Assembly: GCF_038443705.2 (NCBI RefSeq)
Contig: NZ_CP151767.2
Coordinates: 248,001-312,000 of the forward strand
Origin: Yoonia sp. SS1-5
Lineage (GTDB): Bacteria; Pseudomonadota; Alphaproteobacteria; Rhodobacterales; Rhodobacteraceae
Direction: 5' to 3'
Length of the DNA: 64,000 nt
Shown: in pieces, positions 1 through 8,427 of the stretch
Layout of the letters: every line of letters begins with the position of its first letter
Position numbering within the stretch: the stretch's first letter is position 1
Position numbers and translations under genes: made by a program
The notes under the pieces: generated by a model
Database searches by the model: none
Seen by the model: the letters and a program-made list of their open reading frames with translations, nothing else
Told to the model about the DNA's origin: nothing

Positions 1-2775
1 CTGGTTGTCATCACCGGCCTGTCCGGGTCGGGCAAGTCCTCGCTCGCCTTTGATACGATCTATGCCGAGGGTCAGCGCCGCTATGTCGAATCCCTGTCGG
101 CCTATGCCCGTCAGTTTTTGGACATGATGGAAAAGCCGGATGTGGATCACATTTCCGGTCTGTCGCCAGCGATTTCGATTGAGCAGAAAACCACGTCGAA
201 GAACCCCCGTTCGACGGTGGGGACCATCACCGAGATTTATGACTATCTGCGTTTGTTGTTTGCCCGTGCGGGGACGCCGTTTTCCCCAGCCACCGGACTG
301 CCGATTGAGGCGCAGCAGGTGCAGGATATGGTCGACCGCGTCATGGCGATGGAGGAGGGGACCCGCGGCTATCTGCTCGCCCCGATTATCCGCGACCGCA
401 AGGGCGAGTACCGCAAGGAGTTCCTTGAACTGCGCAAGCAGGGCTTTCAGCGTGTGAAAGTGGATGGGGCGTTCTACGAACTCGATGAGCCGCCCACCCT
501 GGATAAGAAATTTCGCCATGACATTGACGTGGTTGTTGACCGGATTGTCGTGAAGGAAGGGTTAGAGACCCGTCTGGCCGATAGTTTCCGGACGGCGTTG
601 GATCTGGCTGACGGTATCGCCGTGCTCGAGACGGCCCCGAAAGAGGGTGACCCGGAACGGATTACCTTTTCCGAGAATTTCGCCTGTCCGGTGTCTGGCT
701 TTACGATCCCCGAGATCGAGCCGCGCCTGTTTTCGTTCAACGCCCCTTTTGGGGCCTGTCCGTCTTGCGACGGTTTGGGCGTAGAGCTGTTCTTTGACGA
801 GGCGCTGGTTGTCCCCGACGTGACATTGAAGATCGCTGATGGGGCGCTGGCACCGTGGCGCAAGGGGAAATCGCCCTACTTCCTGCAAACGATTGAGGCG
901 ATTGCCAAGCACTATGGCTTTAACAAGAACGCCCGCTGGAAGGATCTTGATCCGAAGGTGCAAGAGGTGTTTCTGCGCGGGTCCGGCAAGGAAGAGATCA
1001 AGTTCCGCTATGACGAAGGTGGCCGCGTTTATCAGGTGGAACGTGCGTTTGAGGGTGTGATCCCGAATATGGAACGCCGCTATCGCGAGACCGACAGCAA
1101 TTGGATCCGCGAAGAGTTTGAAAACTACCAGAACAACCGCAATTGCGGAACCTGTGGTGGCTATCGTCTGCGCGAGGAAGCCTTGGCTGTAAAAATCGGC
1201 GGGTTGCATGTGGGCCAGGTGGTCCAGATGTCGATCAAGGAAGCCTATGACTGGTGTCAGGCTGTTCCTGAGGCGCTAAGCAAGCAGAAGAATGAGATCG
1301 CGCACGCCATCCTGAAAGAGATCCGTGAGCGGCTTGGGTTCCTGAATAATGTCGGTCTTGAGTATCTGACCCTGTCCCGCAATTCGGGCACTTTGTCGGG
1401 CGGCGAAAGCCAGCGGATCAGGTTGGCCAGCCAGATCGGGTCTGGCCTGCAAGGCGTGCTCTATGTGCTGGATGAGCCGTCGATTGGCCTGCACCAACGC
1501 GACAATGATCGGCTGCTGACAACGCTGAAAAACCTGCGCGATCAAGGCAATACAGTCATCGTGGTTGAGCATGATGAAGAGGCCATTCGCGAAGCCGATT
1601 ATGTCTTCGATATCGGACCGGGGGCCGGTGTGCATGGTGGGCAGGTTGTGGCCAAAGGCACCCCGCAAGAGATCATGGCCGCCGAAGGGTCGATCACGGG
1701 CGAGTATCTTGTCGGCACCCGCGAGATTGAAGTCCCCACCAAACGCCGCAAGGGCAAAGGCAAGAAGCTGACCGTGGTCAAGGCCACGGGGAACAATCTG
1801 CAGAATGTAACGGCCGATTTCCCGTTGCAGAAATTCGTCTGTGTGACGGGCGTATCCGGCGGGGGCAAATCGACCCTGACGATTGAAACGCTGTTCAAGA
1901 ACGCCTCGATGAAGCTGAATGGCGCGCGCCAGACGCCTGGGCCGTGTGAGACGATCAAAGGGTTCGAACATCTCGACAAGGTGATTGACATCGACCAGCG
2001 GCCTATTGGCCGGACCCCCCGATCCAACCCCGCGACCTACACGGGTGCCTTTACCCCCATCCGCGACTGGTTTGCAGGCATGCCAGAGGCCAAGGCGCGG
2101 GGGTATAAGCCGGGCCGTTTTTCCTTTAACGTCAAGGGTGGGCGTTGCGAGGCGTGTCAGGGTGACGGTGTCATCAAGATCGAAATGCATTTTCTGCCGG
2201 ACGTCTATGTCACCTGCGAAACCTGCAAGGGTGCGCGGTATAATCGCGAAACACTGGAGATCAAGTTCAAGGGCAAGTCCATCGCGGATGTCCTTGATAT
2301 GACTGTGGAAGATGCGCAGACCTTCTTTAGCGCCGTGCCATCCATCCGCGAGAAAATGGATGCGCTGATGCGGGTGGGTCTTGGCTATATCAAGGTTGGT
2401 CAGCAGGCCACGACCCTGTCAGGGGGCGAAGCGCAGCGGGTGAAACTGTCCAAGGAACTGGCCAAGCGATCAACCGGACGCACGTTGTATATTCTGGATG
2501 AACCGACGACCGGTCTGCATTTCGAAGACGTGCGCAAGCTGTTGGAAGTGCTGCATGAATTGGTGGATCAAGGCAATTCTGTCATCGTGATCGAGCATAA
2601 TCTGGACGTGGTGAAAACGGCCGATCATATTATTGATATTGGCCCCGAGGGTGGTGATGGCGGTGGTCAGATCGTGGCCACAGGCACACCGGAAAAGGTG
2701 GCCGAGGTCGCAGAAAGCCATACTGGCCGCTATTTGAAGACGATGCTTGGCGCCCGTAAGGTTGCGGCGGAATAG
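1..2775 (+). CDS. uvrA: UvrA, excinuclease ABC subunit A (5'-truncated by window edge)
   Basis: DNA-damage recognition ATPase of the UvrABC nucleotide excision repair system in the cytoplasm. The frame is open from base 1, and the first codons already encode the first Walker A (GLSGSGKSS), so only about 25-30 N-terminal residues lie outside the window; 924 residues are visible. In order I see the first zinc module (CPVSG...CPSCDG), a first signature [14 protein letters not shown] followed by [10 protein letters not shown], a second Walker A (GVSGGGKST), the second zinc module (CEACQGDG...CETCKGA), and a second signature [14 protein letters not shown] with LDEPTTGLH. This is the complete twin-ABC UvrA plan. 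uvrA is often SOS regulated, but its promoter is outside the window. No terminator is obvious in the 100 bases that follow. Confidence 0.98.
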   Translation: MVVITGLSGSGKSSLAFDTIYAEGQRRYVESLSAYARQFLDMMEKPDVDHISGLSPAISIEQKTTSKNPRSTVGTITEIYDYLRLLFARAGTPFSPATGLPIEAQQVQDMVDRVMAMEEGTRGYLLAPIIRDRKGEYRKEFLELRKQGFQRVKVDGAFYELDEPPTLDKKFRHDIDVVVDRIVVKEGLETRLADSFRTALDLADGIAVLETAPKEGDPERITFSENFACPVSGFTIPEIEPRLFSFNAPFGACPSCDGLGVELFFDEALVVPDVTLKIADGALAPWRKGKSPYFLQTIEAIAKHYGFNKNARWKDLDPKVQEVFLRGSGKEEIKFRYDEGGRVYQVERAFEGVIPNMERRYRETDSNWIREEFENYQNNRNCGTCGGYRLREEALAVKIGGLHVGQVVQMSIKEAYDWCQAVPEALSKQKNEIAHAILKEIRERLGFLNNVGLEYLTLSRNSGTLSGGESQRIRLASQIGSGLQGVLYVLDEPSIGLHQRDNDRLLTTLKNLRDQGNTVIVVEHDEEAIREADYVFDIGPGAGVHGGQVVAKGTPQEIMAAEGSITGEYLVGTREIEVPTKRRKGKGKKLTVVKATGNNLQNVTADFPLQKFVCVTGVSGGGKSTLTIETLFKNASMKLNGARQTPGPCETIKGFEHLDKVIDIDQRPIGRTPRSNPATYTGAFTPIRDWFAGMPEAKARGYKPGRFSFNVKGGRCEACQGDGVIKIEMHFLPDVYVTCETCKGARYNRETLEIKFKGKSIADVLDMTVEDAQTFFSAVPSIREKMDALMRVGLGYIKVGQQATTLSGGEAQRVKLSKELAKRSTGRTLYILDEPTTGLHFEDVRKLLEVLHELVDQGNSVIVIEHNLDVVKTADHIIDIGPEGGDGGGQIVATGTPEKVAEVAESHTGRYLKTMLGARKVAAE

Positions 2776-2878
2776 CGCGGTTTTGGCAACATCAATGGCT
2801 GCGCGTGACCTTGTGGTGGCCCGGCCTCACGCCGCGTGCTAGTGCAGGCATTGCTGACTGCAAATAAGGAATGGATTG

Positions 2879-3568
2879 ATGAAGCTTTCGCCGCTGGTGG
2901 TGATTGGATTGCTGGGGGCGACAAGCCTTGCAGCCCAAGAGGAAACCCTTGCATTTGAAGGGTTCCGCACGCTGACTGTCAGTGACGGGCTGCGCGCCCG
3001 CGTCGAAATTGGCGATACGTTTTCGGTCAAGACCCGTGGCATTCCTGATGACCGCTATGCTTGGAATATCACGCAAGAGGGTGCGGATCTGCGGGTTGGT
3101 CTTGATTTCACCTCTGACGGGTCGTTGATTGATATGAGCGATCGGTTCCGCATCGCGATCACCATGCCGCAGCTTGATCAGGTGGCCGCGCAAACCGGCG
3201 CGCATCTCGATATCATTGCCGAAGAACTTGATGGCATCACGGTTGAAGCGATGACGGGCGCGGGCGTCTGGCTGCGCAACGTGGAACTGGGCGATGTCAG
3301 CCTGTCTGCCAGCACCGGTGCCTCGGTCGAGCTGACGGGGGAATGCGCCGCCCTTGCGCTGACTGCGACGGATGGCGGTTTTGTGGATGCGGATGATCTG
3401 GAATGTCTGACAGTGGTCGCCGAGGCCCGCAATGGCGGATCGCTGCGTTATCATGCAGAAGAAACCGCAAGCGTGATTGCCACGGGCGGCGCCCGCGTCG
3501 TCGGCATGGGTGATGGCAAGATGCAGGATGCGCTGGTTTCCGGCGGCAGCAGTTTTTCTGTCCGTTAG
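2879..3568 (+). CDS. Secreted GIN/DUF2807-domain protein, copy 1
   Basis: Predicted exported protein of 229 residues with no established function. An N-terminal signal peptide (hydrophobic VVIGLLGATSLA, cleavage near AAQEE) precedes a body of short beta-strand repeats rich in Gly, Thr and Asp, such as MTGAGVWLRNVE and LSASTGASVELTG. This is the pattern of the GIN domain (DUF2807, a beta-helix-like head domain). Two cysteines 20 residues apart near the C-terminus could form a periplasmic disulfide. ATG 2879 is preferred over TTG 2876 because AGGA lies 8 bases upstream. It is followed after about 80 bases by a paralogue of similar architecture, so the two probably work together. Family assignment is by eye. 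Confidence 0.75.
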   Translation: MKLSPLVVIGLLGATSLAAQEETLAFEGFRTLTVSDGLRARVEIGDTFSVKTRGIPDDRYAWNITQEGADLRVGLDFTSDGSLIDMSDRFRIAITMPQLDQVAAQTGAHLDIIAEELDGITVEAMTGAGVWLRNVELGDVSLSASTGASVELTGECAALALTATDGGFVDADDLECLTVVAEARNGGSLRYHAEETASVIATGGARVVGMGDGKMQDALVSGGSSFSVR

Positions 3569-3649
3569 GCTGATGCCGCGCGTGTGAATTGAACCCGGCG
3601 CGCGCTTTCGCTAGTCACACCACATGGAAACGTGACAAAGGCAACCGAT

Positions 3650-4270
3650 ATGACGAGAACCGCCGTAGCTTTGGCGATTGGTCTTGCGATGGCGGGGCAG
3701 GCCGCCCTGTCGCAGGAGGCAGCGCTTGACGTCGGACCCTTCCGCGCGCTTGAGGTGCAGGAAGACGTGCTGCTTGACGTCAGTATCGGCCCTATCCAGA
3801 CCATCAACGCGACCCCGATCAAGGGCGATCTTGCCCAATTACGGACCCGCGAGTTTCTGCCATGGGTGGTCTTTGATCGCGACACCCGTTGGTTCATCTT
3901 TCCGCAATGGCGCGAAGACATCTTTCAGGTGTCGGTCGAGACGCCAGTGTTGAATGGGCTGAAGGCCTTTGACGGCGCGCAGGCCCGTTTTTCCGGCGAT
4001 GCGGATCAGCGGCTGTGGATCGAAGCGGGTGCAGGCGGCGGCGTCGCGCTGGACGATGTTGTCGTGCATGAACTGACCCTTGTGGCCCGCGCGGGCGGGA
4101 CGATCACGGCCCAAGGCCGCTGTGCCATGCTGACGATCCGGAACGAGGGCCTGTCAGTGGATGCCAGCGAACTGACCTGTGACAGTGTGGTGGTCAACGG
4201 GGACCCAGCGCATGTGACACTGGCTCCGGGAACGATTGTCGTCGATGCGCATCCGGATCCTGCCAGCTAG
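3650..4270 (+). CDS. Secreted GIN/DUF2807-like protein, copy 2
   Basis: Exported protein of 206 residues, diverged paralogue of the preceding gene. A signal peptide (MTRTAVALAIGLAMAGQAAL, cleavage near LSQEA) is followed by the opening shared with copy 1 (phe-arg-x-leu-x-val-x-asp/glu), then repeated beta-strand units. The C-terminal half has a cysteine pair spaced 19 residues (RCAML...ELTCD), mirroring copy 1. ATG 3650 is chosen over GTG 3632 because AAAGG sits 8 bases upstream and the signal peptide then begins cleanly. It converges on mmsB; the two stop codons overlap within CTAG. Function unknown; an envelope or periplasmic role is inferred only from the export signal. Confidence 0.65.
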   Translation: MTRTAVALAIGLAMAGQAALSQEAALDVGPFRALEVQEDVLLDVSIGPIQTINATPIKGDLAQLRTREFLPWVVFDRDTRWFIFPQWREDIFQVSVETPVLNGLKAFDGAQARFSGDADQRLWIEAGAGGGVALDDVVVHELTLVARAGGTITAQGRCAMLTIRNEGLSVDASELTCDSVVVNGDPAHVTLAPGTIVVDAHPDPAS

Positions 4271-5133
4271 CTGTGCCTGCGGCTTTCGAACCGGGGCAGC
4301 ATGGCCGAGAAATCCTTGCCTGCCCCATCCTCATCCTCGACGAATTGCGCGTATAGCGCGGTTGCGGCCTTGCCCATCGGGGTGTCCGCATCTGCTGCCA
4401 TCGCTGCAACCTGGCTAAGCCGCAAATCCTTGAGCATCAGTTCCGACGCAAAACCGGGTTGGTAGCCGTTATCAGCCGGGCTTTGCGGCCCGATCCCCGG
4501 GGCGGGGCAATAGGCGTTCATCGTCCAGGAATATCCAGACGAGGTGCTGACCACGTCAAACATGGCCTGCCGGTCCAGCCCAAGCTTGTCTGCCAGCACA
4601 AAGGCCTCGCATGTGGCGATCATGGTCACCCCAAGGATCATGTTGTTGCAGATTTTTGCGGCCTGCCCGTTGCCGGACGGGCCGCAATGCACGGCCTTCT
4701 GGCCCATGATGTCAAAGAGTGGCTGCACGATCTCAAAGGCCTGCTCTGATCCGCCCGCCATGAAGGTCAAGGTCCCGTTGGTCGCCCCGCCGATGCCGCC
4801 CGAAACCGGCGCATCCACCGCCAGCAGCCCGGCTGATGCCGCCTGATCGGCCACCGCCCGGGCCGCGTCGACATCAACAGTCGAGCAATCCAGATGGACA
4901 GCACCTGCTTTCATCGCGGGATGGATCTGGGCTGCGACCGCGCGCAGGATATCCCCATTTGGCAGCATGGTGATGACGACATCTGCCCCATCGGCCACGG
5001 CGGCTGCATCTGCGGCCAGCGTCAGACCTGCAGGTTGCGCAACCGTGTCGAACCCTGTCACCTCATGCGATTTCGCCAGATTGGCGGCCATCGGCGCACC
5101 CATATTGCCAAGCCCGATAAACCCGATTTTCAT
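4267..5133 (-). CDS. mmsB: 3-hydroxyisobutyrate dehydrogenase
   Basis: Oxidises 3-hydroxyisobutyrate to methylmalonate semialdehyde with NAD+, a late step of valine degradation. The 288-residue protein has the N-terminal Rossmann motif GFIGLGNMGAPMAANL, the substrate-binding segment DAPVSGG, and the catalytic lysine in GQAAKICNNM, as expected for beta-hydroxyacid dehydrogenases. The start at 5133 overlaps the stop of the upstream hydrolase gene as ATGA and has GGAGG 7 bases upstream, ruling out the longer frame. It forms the end of an operon with 3-hydroxyisobutyryl-CoA hydrolase and an acyl-CoA dehydrogenase, three successive valine-pathway steps. Confidence 0.93.
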   Translation of the reverse strand: MKIGFIGLGNMGAPMAANLAKSHEVTGFDTVAQPAGLTLAADAAAVADGADVVITMLPNGDILRAVAAQIHPAMKAGAVHLDCSTVDVDAARAVADQAASAGLLAVDAPVSGGIGGATNGTLTFMAGGSEQAFEIVQPLFDIMGQKAVHCGPSGNGQAAKICNNMILGVTMIATCEAFVLADKLGLDRQAMFDVVSTSSGYSWTMNAYCPAPGIGPQSPADNGYQPGFASELMLKDLRLSQVAAMAADADTPMGKAATALYAQFVEDEDGAGKDFSAMLPRFESRRHS

Positions 5134-6167
5134 GATTGATCCTCCCATTGCAGCGCATCCTCGCCCAGCGGGGCGGTCATGTGCAAGATATCTGCCTGCG
5201 GTACCTGTCGCGGGTCGCTGTGGCGCCAGGACGGGTTGCGATCCCGGTCGATGATGGCCGCCCGAATACCTTCGACAAAATCACCCTGCGCCCCGCAGCG
5301 AAAAGTATAGCGAAATTCGTGGTCCAGCGCCGTGCGAATATCCGGCGACTGCCGGACGGCAGTGATGATATCAAGCGCCACATGCAGCGCCAGCGGCGCA
5401 TTGCGGGCCATGGCGTCAGCTGCTTTGGTCAATATCGGAGCGTCGGATTTTGCCAGATGCGTCAGGATTTGACCGATCTCAGCCTGCCCAAACGCCGCAT
5501 CTATGTCGGGTTGTGCTGCCGCCAAACGGCTTTCCGGCGCCAATGTCTTGGGGATCGCGCTGATATCGCCGGTTTTTGCCAGCTCTGCCTGAAGCTCGGG
5601 CCATATCTCTTCTGGCAGGTAGTGATCCGCAAAGCCTGCAAAAATTGCGTCACCTGCTGTCATGCGCGCGCCTGTCAGTCCCAGATAGGTCCCGCAAAAG
5701 CCCGGCGCACCCGCAAGCAAAAGCGAACCACCCACATCAGGGACCAATCCGATAGAGCATTCAGGCATTGCGATCTGGCTGCTGTCACAGACGATCCGGT
5801 GACTGCCATGACAGCCCACGCCCACGCCGCCGCCCATGGTAAAGCCCTGCAGGAATGTGACGACGGGCTTATTGTATTCGGCGATCTTGGCGTTCAGCCG
5901 ATATTCGTCCCGCCAGAACCGCTGCCCATAGGCGTAGTCACCGTTGCGGGCGGTCGCATACATTTCGGCAATATCGCCGCCGGAACAGAAAGCCCGATCA
6001 CCGGCACCGTCGATCATCACCACTGCGACCTCCGGATCGTCCCGCCACGCGTCAAGGCAGGCCTCAATCGCGAGGCACATGTCCCAGCTGAGCGCGTTCA
6101 GCGCTTTGGGTCGGTTCAGGGTGATATGGCCCGCGCGCCCGGTCTTGCGGCTGATCAGATCGGTCAT
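5130..6167 (-). CDS. 3-hydroxyisobutyryl-CoA hydrolase (crotonase superfamily)
   Basis: Releases CoA from 3-hydroxyisobutyryl-CoA in valine breakdown, feeding the mmsB product next door. At 345 residues it is longer than ordinary enoyl-CoA hydratases (about 260) and matches the HIBCH subgroup. Visible motifs are AFCSGGDI, the oxyanion-hole loop FTMGGGVGVG, the catalytic acid region MPECSIGLVPDVGGS, and the C-terminal FVEGIRAAIIDRDRNPSW, which is characteristic of HIBCH. It is translationally coupled to mmsB by a 4-base overlap and lies 37 bases after the acyl-CoA dehydrogenase. A generic enoyl-CoA hydratase is the alternative, but length and neighbours favour HIBCH. Confidence 0.9.
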   Translation of the reverse strand: MTDLISRKTGRAGHITLNRPKALNALSWDMCLAIEACLDAWRDDPEVAVVMIDGAGDRAFCSGGDIAEMYATARNGDYAYGQRFWRDEYRLNAKIAEYNKPVVTFLQGFTMGGGVGVGCHGSHRIVCDSSQIAMPECSIGLVPDVGGSLLLAGAPGFCGTYLGLTGARMTAGDAIFAGFADHYLPEEIWPELQAELAKTGDISAIPKTLAPESRLAAAQPDIDAAFGQAEIGQILTHLAKSDAPILTKAADAMARNAPLALHVALDIITAVRQSPDIRTALDHEFRYTFRCGAQGDFVEGIRAAIIDRDRNPSWRHSDPRQVPQADILHMTAPLGEDALQWEDQS

Positions 6168-6204
6168 GAGGTCGGGTTCTGCCTTGTCAGGCCCGGCTGG
6201 CGGG

Positions 6205-7341
6205 TCATTGTAGCAGGTGCCGCGCGGTGATCAGCCGCATGATTTCATTTGTCCCTTCAAGGATCTGATGCACCCGCAAGTCGCGCACGATCTTTTCGAT
6301 CCCGTAATCGCCCAGATAACCATAGCCACCGTGCAATTGCAGGCAGCCATCAGCAACCTGACTGCCCACTTCGGTGACCTGCTTTTTTGCCATGGCGCAG
6401 AATGCGCTGGCATCGGGGGCGTTGGTGTCCAGTTTCCACGCGGCCTGCCGCAGGAATGTACGCGCCGATTGCAGGTTGATTTCCATATCCGCCAGCCGGA
6501 ACTGCAACCCCTGAAACTGGTCGATGGGTTTTCCGAAAGCCTTGCGTTCCTTCATATAGGCCAGCGTCTGGTCCAGCGCCGCCTGGGCTGCGCCCAATGA
6601 ACAGGCGGCGATGTTCAATCGCCCCCCGTCCAGCCCGGCCATCGCATATTTGAAACCGTCCCCTTCGCGGCCAAGCAGATTGTCGCGCGGCGTGGGGCAG
6701 TCATCCATCTGCACCTGTCGCGTCGGCTGGGCACGCCAGCCCATCTTGTCTTCCAGCCCGCCGAAGCTCAGCCCCTCTGCGCCGTCCTCAACGACGACGG
6801 CGGTGATGCCTGCGGCGCCATTTTCGCCAGTGCGGGCCATGACGACATAGGCGTCCGAATAGCCGCCCCCCGATATGAACGCCTTGGTTCCGGTCAGGCG
6901 ATATCCGTCGCCGTCCGGACTGGCCCGCGTCTTCAACGCCGCGGCGTCAGACCCTGAGCCCGGTTCCGTCAGGCAATAGGACAGCACCGTCTGCATGCTG
7001 AGGACATCGGGCATCATCCGCGATTTCAACGCATCCGTCGCATAGAGGTCGAGCATCTTGGCGCACATGTTGTGGATCGACAGGAAGGCGGCAACCGACG
7101 CGCAGGATTGCGACAATGCCTCGAATATCAGTGTGCCGTCCAAGCGTGACAGGCCCGTCCCGCCGACCTCTTCTGATACGTATATGCCGCCAAAACCCAG
7201 CTCGGCCAATTGCGGCCACAGCGCCTTGGGAATTGTTCCCTCGGCCTCCCATTCGCGCGCGAAGGGCGCGATATGTTCCTGGCCAAAGGCCTGTGCCATG
7301 TCAAAGATGGCGTTTTGTTCTTCGGTCAGTGCAAAGTCCAT
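6205..7341 (-). CDS. Acyl-CoA dehydrogenase, probably isobutyryl-CoA dehydrogenase
   Basis: FAD-dependent dehydrogenase introducing the alpha-beta double bond into a short branched acyl-CoA. The 378-residue protein starts MDFALTEEQ, has the FAD/substrate motif CLTEPGSGSD, and ends with the catalytic glutamate segment ILEGTNEIMR. Start 7341 is chosen because upstream residues of the open frame look non-coding and family members begin with this sequence. It is first in the operon with the HIBCH and mmsB genes, which makes isobutyryl-CoA (valine route) the likely substrate; specificity cannot be read from sequence alone. The divergent neighbour is an alpha/beta hydrolase 134 bases away. Confidence 0.88.
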   Translation of the reverse strand: MDFALTEEQNAIFDMAQAFGQEHIAPFAREWEAEGTIPKALWPQLAELGFGGIYVSEEVGGTGLSRLDGTLIFEALSQSCASVAAFLSIHNMCAKMLDLYATDALKSRMMPDVLSMQTVLSYCLTEPGSGSDAAALKTRASPDGDGYRLTGTKAFISGGGYSDAYVVMARTGENGAAGITAVVVEDGAEGLSFGGLEDKMGWRAQPTRQVQMDDCPTPRDNLLGREGDGFKYAMAGLDGGRLNIAACSLGAAQAALDQTLAYMKERKAFGKPIDQFQGLQFRLADMEINLQSARTFLRQAAWKLDTNAPDASAFCAMAKKQVTEVGSQVADGCLQLHGGYGYLGDYGIEKIVRDLRVHQILEGTNEIMRLITARHLLQ

Positions 7342-7439
7342 TTTGCCGCTCGCTCTAATAATTGAACACTTGTTCATATAATGCGTGACCGAGGCAAGGT
7401 TTGGCAAGAGGCAGTTATTATCAATTCCTTATTATTCTG

Positions 7440-7448
7440 TGTGGATAA
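7440..7448 (-). promoter_or_regulatory. Perfect DnaA-box match
   Basis: TTATCCACA on the minus strand inside the A+T-rich 134-base intergenic region between the acyl-CoA dehydrogenase and hydrolase genes. A single box; no cluster that would suggest an origin. Confidence 0.35.
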
Positions 7449-7475
7449 CAATGATGTCTGCAAAAGGAATCGCCT

Positions 7476-8330
7476 TTGTCACGGGAAATGATCGGTGTTC
7501 TTGTCATCCATGGCGTTGGCGGGCAGGGGGCGATGCCGCCACAAGCCACTGATAAGCTGACGTTTTCCCGGAACATGTCGCGCCGCGTCCGTCAGAAGAT
7601 CGGCGCGGACGCCACGCGGATTTCCTGGCGCGAGGTGTTTTGGTCGGACATTCTGCAATGCCGTCAGCAGGCCTATATGGACAGTATCCGCGAGAAAACC
7701 AGCGCCGATGCGGCCCGCGCATTCATGATGGCAGCCTTGTCTGACGCGGCCGCCTACCGCAAAACCGCCGATGGTTCTGCCGCAATCTACGAGCAGATTC
7801 ACGCCCGTGTCGAAATGGCCGTGCGTGATCTGGAGCGGGATATCGGCCCCGATGGTCAGATCCTGATCCTGGCGCATTCGCTGGGGGGGCATATCATATC
7901 AAACCACATTTACGATCTGCAGCGGTTTGCGGGCCGGTCAGGGCGGGGCAGGTTCGGCTCGCCCTTGCAGAATATGCGCACGGTTGCCGGACTGATGACA
8001 TTCGGGTGCAACATCCCGATTTTCCTGTTTGGCCACAGGGCCGAAGATGTCAGACCCATCGGCTATCCCGGTGAGGATCTGCCCGAAGAGCGTCAGATCG
8101 TCACGTGGTGGCAGAATTTTTATGATAAGCAGGATATCCTGGCCTATCCGATTGGGCCTGTCGCACCGAGTTATGCTAAGATGGTTTCAGATCGGCATCT
8201 GCGTGACGTACCAATCAATCTTGGGGTGCCGGCAAAGTCAGGCTGGGACCCACTGTCGCATGGACGCTATTGGGAGGATGCGGAACTTATTGCGCCAGTT
8301 GTGCATTACCTAAGTAAGATGATGGTCTAG
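7476..8330 (+). CDS. Alpha/beta hydrolase-fold protein of unknown substrate
   Basis: A 284-residue cytoplasmic protein (no signal peptide) that I recognise only at fold level. The N-terminus has the strand and oxyanion region VLVIHGVGG, and the nucleophile elbow is AHSLGGH near residue 140, with a late histidine in WDPLSHGRYW, giving a plausible Ser-Asp-His triad. Tryptophan-rich sequence around residues 215-225 is unusual. The start is TTG 7476, supported by AAGGA 7 bases upstream; ATG 7488 would leave the ribosome site 19 bases away. It lies on the opposite strand between the two halves of the valine catabolic genes and may be unrelated to them. Lipase or esterase activity is a guess. Confidence 0.75.
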   Translation: MSREMIGVLVIHGVGGQGAMPPQATDKLTFSRNMSRRVRQKIGADATRISWREVFWSDILQCRQQAYMDSIREKTSADAARAFMMAALSDAAAYRKTADGSAAIYEQIHARVEMAVRDLERDIGPDGQILILAHSLGGHIISNHIYDLQRFAGRSGRGRFGSPLQNMRTVAGLMTFGCNIPIFLFGHRAEDVRPIGYPGEDLPEERQIVTWWQNFYDKQDILAYPIGPVAPSYAKMVSDRHLRDVPINLGVPAKSGWDPLSHGRYWEDAELIAPVVHYLSKMMV

Positions 8331-8368
8331 TCCCAGACCATCAGCTGGTCGCGCCTTGGCGCGGCATC

Positions 8369-8398
8369 GTCGGAGGGCGCAATTGCGCGTCCTCCGAC
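8369..8398. terminator. Long hairpin between convergent genes
   Basis: GTCGGAGG (8369-8376) pairs with CCTCCGAC (8391-8398), and the interior GCGCAATTGCGC is itself a perfect palindrome, so a stem of about 14 bp with a small bulge can form. It lies exactly between the convergent hydrolase and mmsA genes. There is no T-tract on either strand, so it is terminator-like rather than a classic intrinsic terminator. Confidence 0.5.
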
Positions 8399-8427
8399 AA
8401 TCCATGCATATCCTTGTCAGATGCGCC

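Noticed and set aside
562..2190. Long minus-strand frames inside uvrA
   Set aside because: Shadows of a well-conserved gene on the other strand; no known motifs.
7381..7475. Replication origin
   Set aside because: One DnaA box in an A+T-rich stretch, but no box cluster and none of the usual alphaproteobacterial origin neighbours.
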